The notes under the pieces are model-generated. The model was given only the letters and a program-made list of their open reading frames with translations. It was not told where the DNA came from and did no database searches. The translations under genes and the position numbers were made by a program. Shown here one piece after another: positions 46,687-58,229 of a stretch of 64,000 nucleotides of DNA (position 1 is the stretch's first letter; every line of letters starts with the position of its first letter). Source of the stretch: Mixophyes australis (lineage: Eukaryota > Chordata > Amphibia > Anura > Limnodynastidae). The stretch covers positions 62,242,919 to 62,306,918 of the forward strand of contig JAVHZZ010000011.1 in assembly GCA_036250195.1 (NCBI GenBank), written 5' to 3'.

Positions 46687-47908
46687 TGTGACGAAAAAAG
46701 TTTGATAACACCTTAACCAGCCTGTCCCACGTTTCTCACAAAATGTGGATTATAGCATGTACTTTTTATAGCCCTTGCTTTAGTTTCCCAACTCAACAGA
46801 GTACAACTGCAGTGTCTAATTATATGTGGATAAGTGGACATTGTAGCCATGTCTAGATAAGAGACTTCTTCATTCCATGTCACCTATTGTAAAAATGTGT
46901 TTGTTCTTAATTCAGTGATGCTGTTATGCATTGTTCTCAAACTGAAGCCAGGTGGGTTATGGGTAAGGATCAGGTGGTGTCCAGGATACAGGTGAGGGGG
47001 CTGGAGCTGCATTTATTCCCCCCTCCTTTATCTACAGGAAGCATGGAACAGCTGGGGACCCTGTGACATCACAAAGCAGTGCTTCTTCAGTGCTAATTTC
47101 AGGAGGAGTGAGCTGTTATCTGATATTTGTAGGTGGGGAAATCCAATTAGTTCCCATTGTCCTCCACAGGACTGCTTGACACATTGTCTGGGAAACCGCA
47201 GGGGACCCACTGTGAAATAACAGCTCATCTCCACTCCTTCAACCCCCTAGTCCAACACTCACCAACGTTTAAGAAGGAGAGACCCAGGGGTTTGCGCAGG
47301 GAGGGGAAAACACTGTGGATATTTGACCTTAGATATAAGGAGAAACTCCATAGGGGTAGGAGGTGATGTTCATTCTGTGATTTGTTTCCTGGAAAGTGCA
47401 AGATCAGGGGATAAATGTATAAAGCTGAGAGTTTTCCGGGTTTGAAAAACCAAAGCAGGTTCTAGCTATCATTTATTTAGTACATTCTACAAAATTATAG
47501 CTAGAATCTGATTGGTTGCTATAGACAGCATCTCCACTTTTCAAACCCGCCGGAAAAACTCTAGGCTTTATACATTTACCCCCAGGTGTTGAGTTGCCGT
47601 TCTCTACCAGTGAAATACATCGGCAGATCCATGGGTCATCAAGTCAGGACAGCCAGGTGACTAACTCCTTAAGATAGTAGTGTAAGGGACAGATAATATG
47701 GTGAACGTGCCTGGCATTTATTTACTGTGTGTATATAATATTCTAGTGATTGTTTTGTTTTTTTACAATAAATGTATTGTAATACTTTCTAATGGCATTT
47801 GCCTGAGTGACTATACGAACCCTAGAAGGTACTGGTGTAGGCTTCCCTGGCATAGTAAGGCACCCGTGAAGTGGGTAGAATTGGGCCAGAAAACATGGTA
47901 TCTTCACA
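46687..47908. mobile_element. Solo LTR, 1222 bp, with 5-bp target duplication
   Basis: The sequence starts TGTGACGAAA, ends TATCTTCACA (5-bp inverted TGTGA/TCACA), and is flanked by GAAAC on both sides (46682-46686 and 47909-47913). An AATAAA lies at 47769. TG...CA ends with a 5-bp duplication fit LTR retrotransposons of the Gypsy type or retroviruses. No internal coding region is left, so recombination between two LTRs probably removed it. A small MITE sits inside. Confidence 0.8.
47407..47582. mobile_element. About 176-bp MITE inside the solo LTR
   Basis: GGGGATAAATGTATAAAGC at the left faces GCTTTATACATTTACCCC at the right, and the similarity continues through GTTTTCCGGGTTTGAAAA against TTTTCAAACCCGCCGGAAA. 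The inside contains a second inverted pair (TTCTAGCTATCATTTA / TATAGCTAGAATC). Confidence 0.8.
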
Positions 47909-48639
47909 GAAACTTTCAAAAATATCAAGGGTACTAACAAGTTACAGGAAAGAATCATTCTTCAAAGAAGGCACTAAAACTGGAGGGAAGGAGGTTCAGA
48001 GAAAATTTGGAGGAAAAATTACTTCACAGAAAGGGTAGTGGAAAAGTGGAATACCATCCTATCAGAAGTGGTAGAGGCTACTACAGTGGAGCAATTTAAA
48101 CATGCTTGAGATAAGCATAAGCATATCCTTACAAAGTAGTAAGGATCAAATAGGGTTTGGGTTTACCATAGGTTAAAAAATGGTCAGACTAGATGGACCA
48201 AGTGGTTCTCTCATCTACCATCATGTTTCTATTGTTTATTGTTTTGTTTTTTCACTAGCTCTAATTTGGCCCTACCAGAGAGGCCTGGTGTGGGGATCCT
48301 CTCGCTCCCCAGGGCAGCTCTAACGCTGCTCTCTGCCTCGATTATGAGCTAGAGCTTACCTTGCACCGAACTGAACTTTCTTTGCCTCTGCCCACTCTGA
48401 TATTACCCAACGCCAGCAGCAACTATTCTCCAAGGTCGGGTCTGCCCCGACGCATATCACTTACCAGCCGTGTGAGCAGTCCCGTGGTCCGGTCAGCAGT
48501 GACGTTCCTGGCCGCGTCGCACTAATCACTGTCGGGTCAGTGCAGTGCAGTCGCTTCTGAGTCTGGACCCTGCCACACAACAGAAACCTATTTGACACCC
48601 CAGACACCCACAGCTGCCCACATTTGAGCCCCTGAGTCA

Positions 48640-49950
48640 GGTTGTTGTCTATGGCACCAGCTACAGGTACCAAGGACTTTAAAATCACCAAAATCGGCTC
48701 CCCAGCACCCTTTCTTCAAGCCTCAAAGGATGGAATCTATGTCCTCCTCCAAAAGGGGAACACCCCATTGCAAGGGGGTGGAGGCACATTCTGTATCTGC
48801 TGTTGCTCAATTGAGCCTTCTACTCTTATGGACACTTCTATCTCAGATCCAGCCGCATGCTCTGATAACCATCATATCTATGCAACCCTAATGTCTGACC
48901 TACTTTCTGAAATGCGATTCTCCGTCATGGCCATTCAATCAGATGTGGCGGAATTGGCGGGGCAGGACAGGTCATTTGCAGAATAAAACGGAGGCCTCTC
49001 ACAATAATCTCATTATATCTCATGAACAATTAAGAGTCCGAAGTGGGTATGCTGCCAGACAAACAGGCAGACCTGGAGGATAGCTGCCGCCGGATCATCA
49101 TCATCAGGATACGAGGGATCCTGGAACAAGTCTCCAAAGCAGACCTTCTCTCCCTTGCCTCAGATCAAGACTCGCTTGCTGACCACATCCACAGGTTTCC
49201 TAGGGCACGGGCAAACCCAGACATCTTGCCCAGAGACACTCATGTGACTACACCTATTCCATGTAAAAGAACGCATCTTGCGAGCAGCACGAGAGGCAGG
49301 AGACTCAGATATCCTTCAAGACCATCAACTGTTTCCCGATTTCTCCCCACCCAAGGAAGCTAAACAGCGCTCCTTTTAACCAGTCACAAAAATTCTGCGA
49401 GACAACGACCACCCATACCAGTCGAGATCCCCAGTCAAACTACAGGTCCGCAGGAACAAATCTATGCATGTCGTTTGCACGGCTGAGTAGGGGAGCAAGC
49501 ATCTGATGACATGGAATCTTCTCGCTCGTCCATCCGATCCCAAGCCTCTGGCTTAGAGTGAATGGACCAGGCAGGGGAACAACAGAGTCTTTGTCAGAAC
49601 TTCCCTCTGATGTGTTTCGCTGTGCCGCAGAAAGCCTGGGTTCCCCAACCATGTCTTCGAGACTGGCCCCTCTTTATTGGATTCTCCACATGGAGGACTG
49701 GTTCTGGACTGTTAGAATGATCCCATAGTCATTATGTTTATGACAATACAAGATAATGTTATTTCCTATACTGAACGCTGTTTTGGCTGTCGCCTGATTG
49801 TGTATTTGCTATAAATGCGCTGGTTGTGTTCCTGTTATTCTTGCTTCCCTCCTGCATCTTCCTGGGAATGATTTTGGCGGGCAGTCTGATTCTTGATTTA
49901 CCTCCTTAAATGTCTATTCTACAATGGTTTCCTTTCAGCTCATTTGTCAT
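48640..49950 (+). pseudogene. L1-like LINE, ORF1 and ORF1-ORF2 spacer
   Basis: 48642-48986 encodes an acidic, low-complexity N-terminal part with a coiled-coil-like end (MSDLLSEMRFSVMAIQSDVA). The next pieces, in changing frames, read like the ORF1p core: RIRGILEQVSKADLLSLASD near 49110-49180, and TPIPCKRTHLASSTR near 49250-49290 in place of the RNA-binding HF..KE.IL.AAR segment. GC-rich text at 48250-48640 could be the 5' untranslated part. Stops break the frame. Confidence 0.65.
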
Positions 49951-50481
49951 CAAGGTACCTATAATTTGTACATTTGCTATTAATATATGAGTGACTTATT
50001 TATATGATGCCATTGTCTGAGCAGTGCACATCATATACCAAATTAAAAGGTCTTTGTAGATTTGCAGAAAAATATTGCCACTGCAAATCGCTTATTTCAC
50101 AAAATGTCCGCCCACCTTTCACAACAATGCATTACCATTGTCCTCGGTAAAATGTGACAGTTGGCAATAAACCTGCGCACCCTGCTGGGTGGTCTGGAAA
50201 TTGACAGTTAATTGCAGACACATATACAAGTACATCTTGCCGGGACTTTAATTATGGACTGTTGTGCCATTTCATTATTCACTTATCCTCGCTCTATTTA
50301 AAACATACATGACAAGAGGCAGCCCTCAATGGCATATATGTGGCTGAACCCTTACAGGTCGCCCAGAGCACGCAGTGCAAAGATCTTACAGTCAAGAACA
50401 TTTTCTTCGGAAACAATTTTTAACAAAAAATCTAATACGCCGCTTGCATTGAACATGACATTCGTCACAATACCACTCTTT

Positions 50482-51236
50482 GGGGGAATTCAATTGTCTG
50501 CGGAATTTTTTTTAATGCAGTGTTAAAAAAATGCAAGTTGCGCGGGTTTGAACATGGAGAAAAAAATTGTGGCATTGAATTTGAAAACTGGTAACTCCGC
50601 CCCCGCGCGTTAACCATTGGTGCACGCAAATATTTACGGGAGGGGAGGGTTTACCGCGGCCATCTAGAATAAAAGAAATGGATTGGCCTACATTTGTATT
50701 GCATTACACAACCTGCTATTTTATAGTGCCTACATACAGTACTTTTTTATTTTTTTTTAACTATATAATTATCTATACCATGACAAACACAATAATTACT
50801 AATGGATATGTATGTACTAATGTGTTATTTTATAAATTGTTTTACTAGCTATTGTAATAAAGAAAAAAAAGAAAAAAATCCCCTGTTCCATGTATACAAA
50901 TATAATTTTTCATTTATTTTACATTACATGATTTCAATAGCTTTATGTTTTTAATTTTTTGCACGGCCATGAGAGGTGCAAGATAAAACTGCCAATTTGA
51001 CAGGTTATTGCACAAAAAAAAAAAAAACTTAATAGCCTTTAACGCTTCTACCTCCCTTCCTATACTTTCAATGCATCATCTACTTGTCCACGATGGGACA
51101 GCTTTCGCAAAGAAAACGGCGCGTTAAAAATAGATTTGAATGGGTAACGTTAACGCGCACCAGAACAAGTGAAAACGAACTTTAAAAAAAACTTGTAAAA
51201 AAAACAAAAAAAAACACTGAGAATTGAATTCCCCCC
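50482..51236. mobile_element. 755-bp MITE with ATTCAATT-type ends
   Basis: The left end GGGGGAATTCAATTGTCTGC is mirrored by GAGAATTGAATTCCCCCC. TTT flanks both sides (50479-50481 and 51237-51239). The inner GCGCGTTAAC words parallel those of the copies at 7627 and 44110. Confidence 0.8.
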
Positions 51237-51239
51237 TTT

Positions 51240-52190
51240 AATCCCTATTCATTTAACTCAGTAGTTAACATTTCTACATGTAACGTGGTGTAAAAAAAAG
51301 AATAACGTAATTTAGTTATTACATTACAGTTTAATTTAAGGCGGTTACTGCCAGGTTTCCCTAGTTTGCATGACTGACTTAAAAACAGAAAAAAATAGGG
51401 CACAAAAAGAAAGGCTTGGCTGTTTAAGTGTTTACATATAGCCCGTTACTATTTTTCAGACATAAAATTTAGTTGAAAACACTCCATCATTCACGTATTT
51501 TACTCTAAATGAAGATTCTGTTCCTCACACAGCCAAATAAGTCAGCTTACTCCTAATGACAGCGATATGGGTTAGCCAATCTTTACTTTATATGTATACA
51601 TTGAAGATTTTTTTTTAAATAGCGCTTACACATTATCCTGTGCTTTAAATAGAACATTTAGTCATTCATAGTGTATCATGTTTATTAATAAAGATATATC
51701 AACCTATCTTTACTTTGATTTATGAAACTTTTATACTTTATTCCCCATTTAAGACCCATTTGATGAAAAATATTGTAAAACAAAGACTAAACATACAAAT
51801 CTACATATATCAACCTGTACAACTTAGGGATCTGTCAAATTGTATGTTTTCGATTTATCCAGTCATTCCCACACATTAGCCTTTTCATTCCCCCTCATTA
51901 AAGTGTTCATCAGTGCTTCTCAATGAAAATGTAGGAAGCTTGTGCTTTACACCTATAGAAAAACTATGATCTTATCACCTTCTTCTCACCTAAAGAAAGT
52001 AGGTGTTCTTTGATTAGTGAGCTCATATCCCTGTAACATCCCCTCTGTCAATCGGGGTGCTGTTCTAATTGCTCGGCCACTCTCTCCACCCATAACAGCT
52101 TATTCAGTGTCTTCAATTTAACCACTGTGTTTTATAGCTTGTACAAGGCTGTGTCTGATATCATAAGAGTGACATAAAAAGAATGAGGAG
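51240..52190. other. LIG1 intron, nothing recognised
   Basis: AT-rich sequence with no recognised repeat or protein similarity. Confidence 0.5.
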
Positions 52191-52199
52191 TAGAGAAAC

Positions 52200-54655
52200 T
52201 GGATTTGGACTTTGCATTCCATGATTCTGCATGACCTCAAATACTACATGTCTCTTCAATCCTACTGCACATTTCCCTTGATGGTTCCCCACATCACTAA
52301 TCCACACCTCATACCCAAGCGTTTCCATCTGCTGTGGCTCCGCCTTCTGCCACCCAGCCTTCTATCTTCCCTTTTACATCCATTTCCGCAAACCTTCCCC
52401 ACCCCCCCTTCCTTCTTCCTCACCTAACCTTCTTCTGCACACTCCTAACTATTTCAACCTCCAGTACCGCATCCCCTGTTGCACCATTCCACAGGGGGAC
52501 TTCAATTCACCCACATTCCCTATCCTGGTGACCACTATGGAGATGGTGTAGGTCTCTTGCTCTCAGTTATTCCTCCTTGAACACTACCTTTCCTCCTTTT
52601 AAGTTCACCCCACTGGACACTTTTTACTTTGAAAATAGTGTAGAAGTCATCAATAGACCTCCTGACCCTTGCTCTATATTTCTTGATAACTTTGCTGCTT
52701 GGCTTTTCCAACTTACTCTCTTCTGGCTTTCCCTCCCTATTTCTTGGGAAAGCCAAGCAGAATATGTATCATTTCCTTTTCTTCTCACCTTCCCAATATT
52801 AATCAGGGATTTCAATATCCCTTTTGACTGCCCTATCGATACTGCTGCCTATAAACTAATAACTCTCACTGCCTCCTATGGCCTCTCCCTATAGGCAACC
52901 TCACCAAAGCACTGTGATGGTTACTCCTGGAAAATAGTGCTATCCCAACTTTGTGACATCTCAACTTCTCCAATTCTGTCTTTCCTCTGTCTGACAAAAA
53001 TCTCTTTTCCTTTACTTGTTACTCCCCCGACCTCCACCCAAAGCTGTGTGAACACTTAGCGTCCCCTCAACAACATTGAAACAACATCCTTGTTTCCATT
53101 TACCAGCTCTAATAGTCTTTCTTCACAACTCTACACACTCTGATACCCTTGATAATGCAGCCCCAGCCACCTCATTTCATCTCTGCCAATCTAAACTCCA
53201 ACCCTCTCACTCCCCTCTTACTTGCTACCTTCAAAAATGCTCCAGCAGCTCTTCTGAACACCAATGGAGGAAATCGCTCCAAAACGGACTTCATCCACTT
53301 TAAGCTCGCCCTTTCCTCCTACTATTCTACCCCTATTTCTTGCCAAACCACTCTGGGTTATGCCACCTACTTTAAAGTCAAAAATGACTATCCACAATGA
53401 GATCTGTTCTCACCACTCACCTTCCCTCCAGCCCGTCCTCTCTACCACTCCATCTGCCACAATCCTACTGTAACTGTGCCTGAAAATCTCCCTCTTCTCT
53501 CATCCTCTACAACATTTTCCCCTTGACCCTGCCTCCTCCAAGATACTCCACTCCCTCTCCCCCCACCGCCTGTCATCATCTTGCTCAACTCTTCATCCCC
53601 CTCTCCCTCCCCACACTAGTCTCTTGCTCTCCACCATGAAGCATGCTCTCATCTATCCTAGTATCAAGAAACCTTTTCTTGATCTATTCATTTCCCTCAC
53701 AGTTGATAACATCAATCTCTCTCCTTTGGAGTCAGCTTGGCACTGCCCATCGCTTTTACTCCTCATATCCAGTCCCTCACCAAGTCATGCCACCTACTTC
53801 TCCATAACATTACCAAAATCTGCCCTCCCTCTCTTAAGAAGTACTAAAATTCTGGTTGATTGCCAAATTTCTCATCTCCACCACGGCAACCTTCTTCTCA
53901 CTGGCCATCCCGACTCCCCACCTCTCCCCCTTTTAACCCATCCAGAATGCTGTGGCTAGGCTCATATTCCTTCCCCGTCGCTCCTTTTCCACTGCTCCAC
54001 TCCATAAAAACCTTCACTGACTTCCTATCAATTTCAGAATTCAGTTCCAGTTCCTTATTTACAAAGGCCTCACCAACACATCTCCCAAACACATCTCTGA
54101 CCTCATCTAGAGGCGTGTACCTCATCCCACCTTACCACTGTTTCTCTAAATATCTCATTGCTTCTGTCCACACTCCCTCCAAGAATTCTCATATGCTGTC
54201 CCCACCTTTGGAACTCCTTACCAAAACCTCACCTGACGCTTTGCTAGCCTACAATATTTGAAACACTGCCACAAAACTCATCTCATCACTCACCTATCCT
54301 AACCCCTCTTTTACCATCTTGTTCATCACCTCGTTGTCCTTTGCACACCATCTGAATTTTACCCCAGTTGCTCCCATGGTCTCTCACCACCCCTCTTTCT
54401 AGAATGCAAGCTCTCACAGGATGGGTCATCTCTACCTATTGTCTCATGCCTGGTTACCGGCAATTTCCCTTTTATGTCCTTGTCATGTCTTTTGCTACAT
54501 TCTATGAACTAATGTACAGTTTCACGCACACTCATCTGTGCTACTTTTGTTTCATGCATTTGTGATGTTGCTTACTGTATTAGTTGATTGTTATCTGTAT
54601 TTGTACGACTGTCCGATAACATAAAATCTGTGGCACTTTAAATATAAAGAATAAT
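52200..54655 (+). pseudogene. L2-like LINE with endonuclease and RT remnants and 3' tail
   Basis: Near 52800-52890 the plus strand encodes RDFNIPFDCPIDTAAYKLIT followed by LTASYGLSL, matching the GDFN box of the AP-type endonuclease. Near 53820-53920 comes the C-terminal RT segment in broken form (ILVDCQISHLHHGNLLLTGH, the .SRLDYCNLLLTGLP motif). The end (54400-54655) has GAATGCAAGCTCTCACAGGA and a pyrimidine/AATAATAA-type tail. The RT centre is shortened by deletion. Stops are frequent. Confidence 0.75.
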
Positions 54656-54766
54656 AATCAACACCAGGACACTTGTAATTCTGTTAGTGGAGAAGTGTTA
54701 CCGAAAAATTATACAGCTGCAGTTCATCTGTCAATGTTTTTTGGACATTAACAAAGCTTTAATTAC

Positions 54767-54823
54767 CGTGCCGATTCATCTTCTATTGTCTCAAATGTGC
54801 GGGCAACTGCTAAGTATGGCACC
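54767..54823 (-). CDS. LIG1: DNA ligase I, 57-bp exon at the start of the DNA-binding domain
   Basis: One base closes a split Met codon, 18 codons read VPYLAVARTFETIEDESA, and two bases open the Arg codon finished at 35116. It matches human VPYLAVARTFEKIEEVSAR (recalled), about residues 286-304. The acceptor TTTTTTTTTCAG and the donor CACG|GTAATT are clear. It is the smallest exon in the window and sits between the two largest upstream introns (8.3 and 19.6 kb). Confidence 0.97.
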
Positions 54824-54829
54824 CTGAAA

Positions 54830-55640
54830 AAAAAAAAGAAAACACTGAATATATGTTACAATAGCAATAAAAATTCCCATACTCTTAAAAATTACTGGGT
54901 AATTCTTTGCATTTATTTTCCTTTAGAGAAGCAACATATAGAAGAAGTGGACAACTTTGCTGGTGCTCTTCCACGAAACAAGAACCCATATTGTTCTCTG
55001 AAATACCTCAAAAATGAAAACTGTAAGTGGGATCCATTATTATAATTTCAATTAAATTGACATAATAAAGCCTATTAACACATTAGTCAGTTGAGACATA
55101 ATGTTATATAAACATGACGTAGGTACCAGGTGTGGCCAAATATGAAATAAGTTGCTATAAAAGGTTTGACTCTCACTAAAGGATCACTGGCTATGTCACC
55201 CATATACTGCACAAATAAATCTCTCCAAATATGGCAGAGGCTTCTGGTCACAATGAGGAAACCATGTACAGGAAATTTAAAAATTGTTAGAGCAATTCCC
55301 CATTAATAATATTGTAAAGTTGCCAGTGGGCAAATCGCCCCAAAAATCTGAAGAGCTGCAGAAGTGAAGTCATGCTTAAAAAGAACAAGGCTGCAGGGGA
55401 TTTCCTGTATAACCAAACACTTCCTTTACAAGTGGATGGCAATTATAAAAAGTGGATGGCAATTATAAAACGGTCACGACACACATACAACATACATCTA
55501 TATCCCTTCTTTTTCACCATAAGGAACAATAAAACCAATGGTGGGTGCAAGACTGTATGACAAGTGATGAATGCGGTAACAGTGTGCATCAAGGAAAAAG
55601 CATAAACTGAGAGTTTAAGTAACATAGACCTGGAGACAAA
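54830..55640. other. LIG1 intron, unassigned
   Basis: Nothing was recognised apart from a direct repeat of 21 bases, AAAAGTGGATGGCAATTAT(A), at about 55431-55469. Confidence 0.45.
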
Positions 55641-55839
55641 GAAAGGGGCTAATGGTGTTTAGGCAAGTTATAGTTATTGGCTCACACACTCCAGGAGGTG
55701 ACACTTGTTGCGCTCATACAATGCACCATCAGATTGCCCCACATAGCTGTTGGCCCTGTTGGAAAATCCCTACACAGTCCCAACTATCAAACCTGAAAGC
55801 AGTCTTGAAGCGGTCATTCTGCCCAGGGAACAACGGTCT

Positions 55840-57364
55840 CAAACAAAGAGATGTTTTATCATGAGTATCTTTGAGCCGCAACCTGGAATTCTGCAAAGCA
55901 TCTTGCATGTCGCTCTCAACTTGTGGTCCAAGTTTAAAAATGGAGGTGGGAATAATAGTGCGGGTGCTGCTGTATGGAAGCCATTAAGCAAGAGAAGGAA
56001 ATTCATCTCAGAGTATTTCAAACCGAGGAGCACAATAAACACGTCAAAACCATAACATTTGTATAGCAAGTGCTTTGGAGAACGTACTGCCCTTTCAGCT
56101 AATCAGTTAGTCTGTGGATAACAAGGACTGCTGGCGACATGCGAGATGTTCCATTCATTGGTGAAAATCTGGACATAACCACTCAAACTGCAAGGCATTG
56201 TCAGTAAGTAGGTTGCGTGGCTGGCCACGTGCAGAAAAGTGTCTTTTCATTTTCTTGATGAGTGTGGCACTTGTCAATTTGGGAAAATTAATTATCTCAA
56301 ACCAATTGAAATGTGAAACCACTAACACCAGGTGCTTTTCCCCCCTCCATTAAAATAGATTTGCAGCAACAATGAACCACGAGACATCAGGAACCTCATA
56401 GACAGTGAGTGGTTCATTGTTCCCTGGAGGAGGAAGGCCAGCGAGGCAGGACAACAGAAGACAACTTTGGACAGAGGTCATCCCTGAGTGTTGCTTCAGA
56501 GCTCCTTCATGCACCTGGAGGAGAGGATATCAGACTGGATAACATCCGGTTCACCAGCAGAGACACCCGAGCACGTGATAATGCGGCAGCTACATGGAGG
56601 TCCTTTCCACGTTTGTACACCACATCCAGATGGTACCTTTGGAGCATGAGTATGAAACGCTTGAATTTGTGCTGAGGAAGCATGCATGGGTTTATAGAGA
56701 ATAGTAATCAGGAATTGGTGGTCTCTCTCAATCAACACCGGACGTCCATTAAGAAAAATAAAAAAATATAAAAATCATGAAACTTTTGGCAAGTAAATAC
56801 TATAAGTCAACAGTTCCTTTACAATCTGAGCCTAACCTGAAATTTCAGTAAGGGCCCTGGAAGCAAAGCTAATGGGTTTGTTACAATGCAGGCGAACAGC
56901 AGCAAGACCATGCTGGGAGGCATCACCAGAGATCGAAACGAACATGCACATAAAAAAAAATAATTGAGCACCTTCAGTGACCCTGAAACAACACTTCTCA
57001 GGGTTTAACTGCATGTTGATTTCACAGATTCTTTTGGTGGACCTTGAGGAGTTGACTGTCGTGTTCTTCCATTGTGCGATCCCCAAACAAGGATGTCATC
57101 TATGATCTCACAAGGATATCCCTCAAAAAGATGCTCCATGCAAAGTTTTTAATACTTAACTGCTGGTACATATGCCATAGGGCATTAGAATGAAGGTGTA
57201 CCCGCCCACAGGTGTTATGAACATGGTGTGCATGGATGGTTCCTTGTCCAATGTAATCTGCCAGAATCCACACTTAACATCCAAAGTGGTAAATATCTTT
57301 GCTTTAGACATGTCAGTTATGACTTGCTCCACCAGTCCTGAAAGGTTGATGCAGCCTGATTGTG
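55840..57364 (-). pseudogene. Broken Ty3/Gypsy LTR retrotransposon pol
   Basis: The minus strand has the RT start at 57364-57159 (QVITDMSKAKIFTTLDVKCG, with the first catalytic Asp, then FWQITLDKEPS and FILMPYG). Then comes RNase H at about 56930-56832 (SGDASQHGLAAVRLHCNKPI, SFASRALTE). Integrase-like scraps lie at about 56330-56050, including AER-AV-type text and YKCYGFDVFIVLLGLKYSEM. The RT YxDD section between 57150 and 57000 is shortened. Stops and frameshifts throughout, and no LTR was recognised. Confidence 0.75.
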
Positions 57365-57395
57365 TTCTGATTGTGTTTAAAACACAATCAGAACA
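57365..57395. repeat. 31-bp perfect palindrome at the edge of the Gypsy remnant
   Basis: GTTCTGATTGTGTTT, one base, then the exact complement AAACACAATCAGAAC. It sits exactly where Gypsy RT similarity stops and an unrelated GC-rich repeat (to about 57600) begins, so it probably marks an insertion or rearrangement junction. Confidence 0.85.
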
Positions 57396-57802
57396 GCCGG
57401 GCAGCACACTCTCCCTGCCTGTCTTTGCAGAACGGACCTGCACATAGTGTGCAGCCGCAGGCAGCCTTACGAATAGAAAAGGGGGCGGGGACCCACCCCC
57501 CTTTCCCCCTAAATCGCCCCCCGTACAATACAATTCTATATCCGCCCTTGACTCCCACACATACAGTGATAAAAGGAAGCTTTGCTAGCATGGCATTTAG
57601 ATAACCCACTAAAATCGGCAGATCCTGTTACTTAACCCCTCCGCTGTCCCTCGGCTGTCCCTGTGGTCGACAGGCTCTGCTGATCTCAGATCTCTCTGCA
57701 GGATGCTATCCATTCTGTCTCCACTTTAGAGAACCCTCCAAAAACAGTGCATGGGTGCTGCCATCTTGGATTCAGTCACATGCTTCCTCTCAGTCAGAGT
57801 GT

Positions 57803-57917
57803 TGCTCAATGGTGTCCTTAAGGAGTCCCGAATATGTGTCCTTTGGTTATAGGGGTTATATAGGGTATAACCAAAAGGACATGTATACAGAACTCCTTAA
57901 GAACAACATTGAGCAGA
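57803..57917. repeat. Inverted repeat, arms about 50 bp
   Basis: TGCTCAATGGTGTCCTTAAG, then GAGTCCCGAATATGTGTCCT and TTGGTTATA, at the left faces TATAACCAAAAGGACATGTA and ACTCCTTAAGAACAACATTG at the right with scattered mismatches. The loop is about 12 bases. It is probably a small hairpin-type MITE. Confidence 0.75.
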
Positions 57918-58229
57918 TTCATTATCAGATGATACAGTACCCATTATTCTGCATTCGTGATTAAATCTACGATTATTTCAAATTTCTCATGTTCATAGCA
58001 TAATCATTATCCTGGTTTTGGTACACCATTGCATTGTATAACATTTTCGCTCATTGGAGTTATCTGTTGGGATTGATGTTGTCTGGTGGGTTGACCACTG
58101 AAAATAGGATAGTGTCATTCATCTAGTTTAGACAGCTATTGTCTTCATCACTGCCCTTGAGTAACATCCACAGCATATCATTTAAACACCATCAGTACTA
58201 TGAGCTCATCACTATTTTGGGAATAGTGC

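Larger units (their letters stand above)
46480..48235 (+). pseudogene. CR1-like LINE 3' part, split by a solo LTR
   Basis: The DNA at 46490-46686 (GGTGCAGCCTCATCTAGAAT, then GACTGTACAAAGAAGGGC, then TTGGAGCAGAGAAGGGAAAA) and at 47909-48235 (TTTCAAAAATATCAAGGGTA, GGAGGAAAAATTACTTCACA, AAGTGGAATACCATC, GTGGTAGAGGCTAC) forms one continuous C-terminal coding region once the insertion at 46687-47908 is set aside. The motifs resemble R.NFFT.RVV..WN.LP.EVVEA of CR1-group LINEs. Stops make it inactive. Confidence 0.75.
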
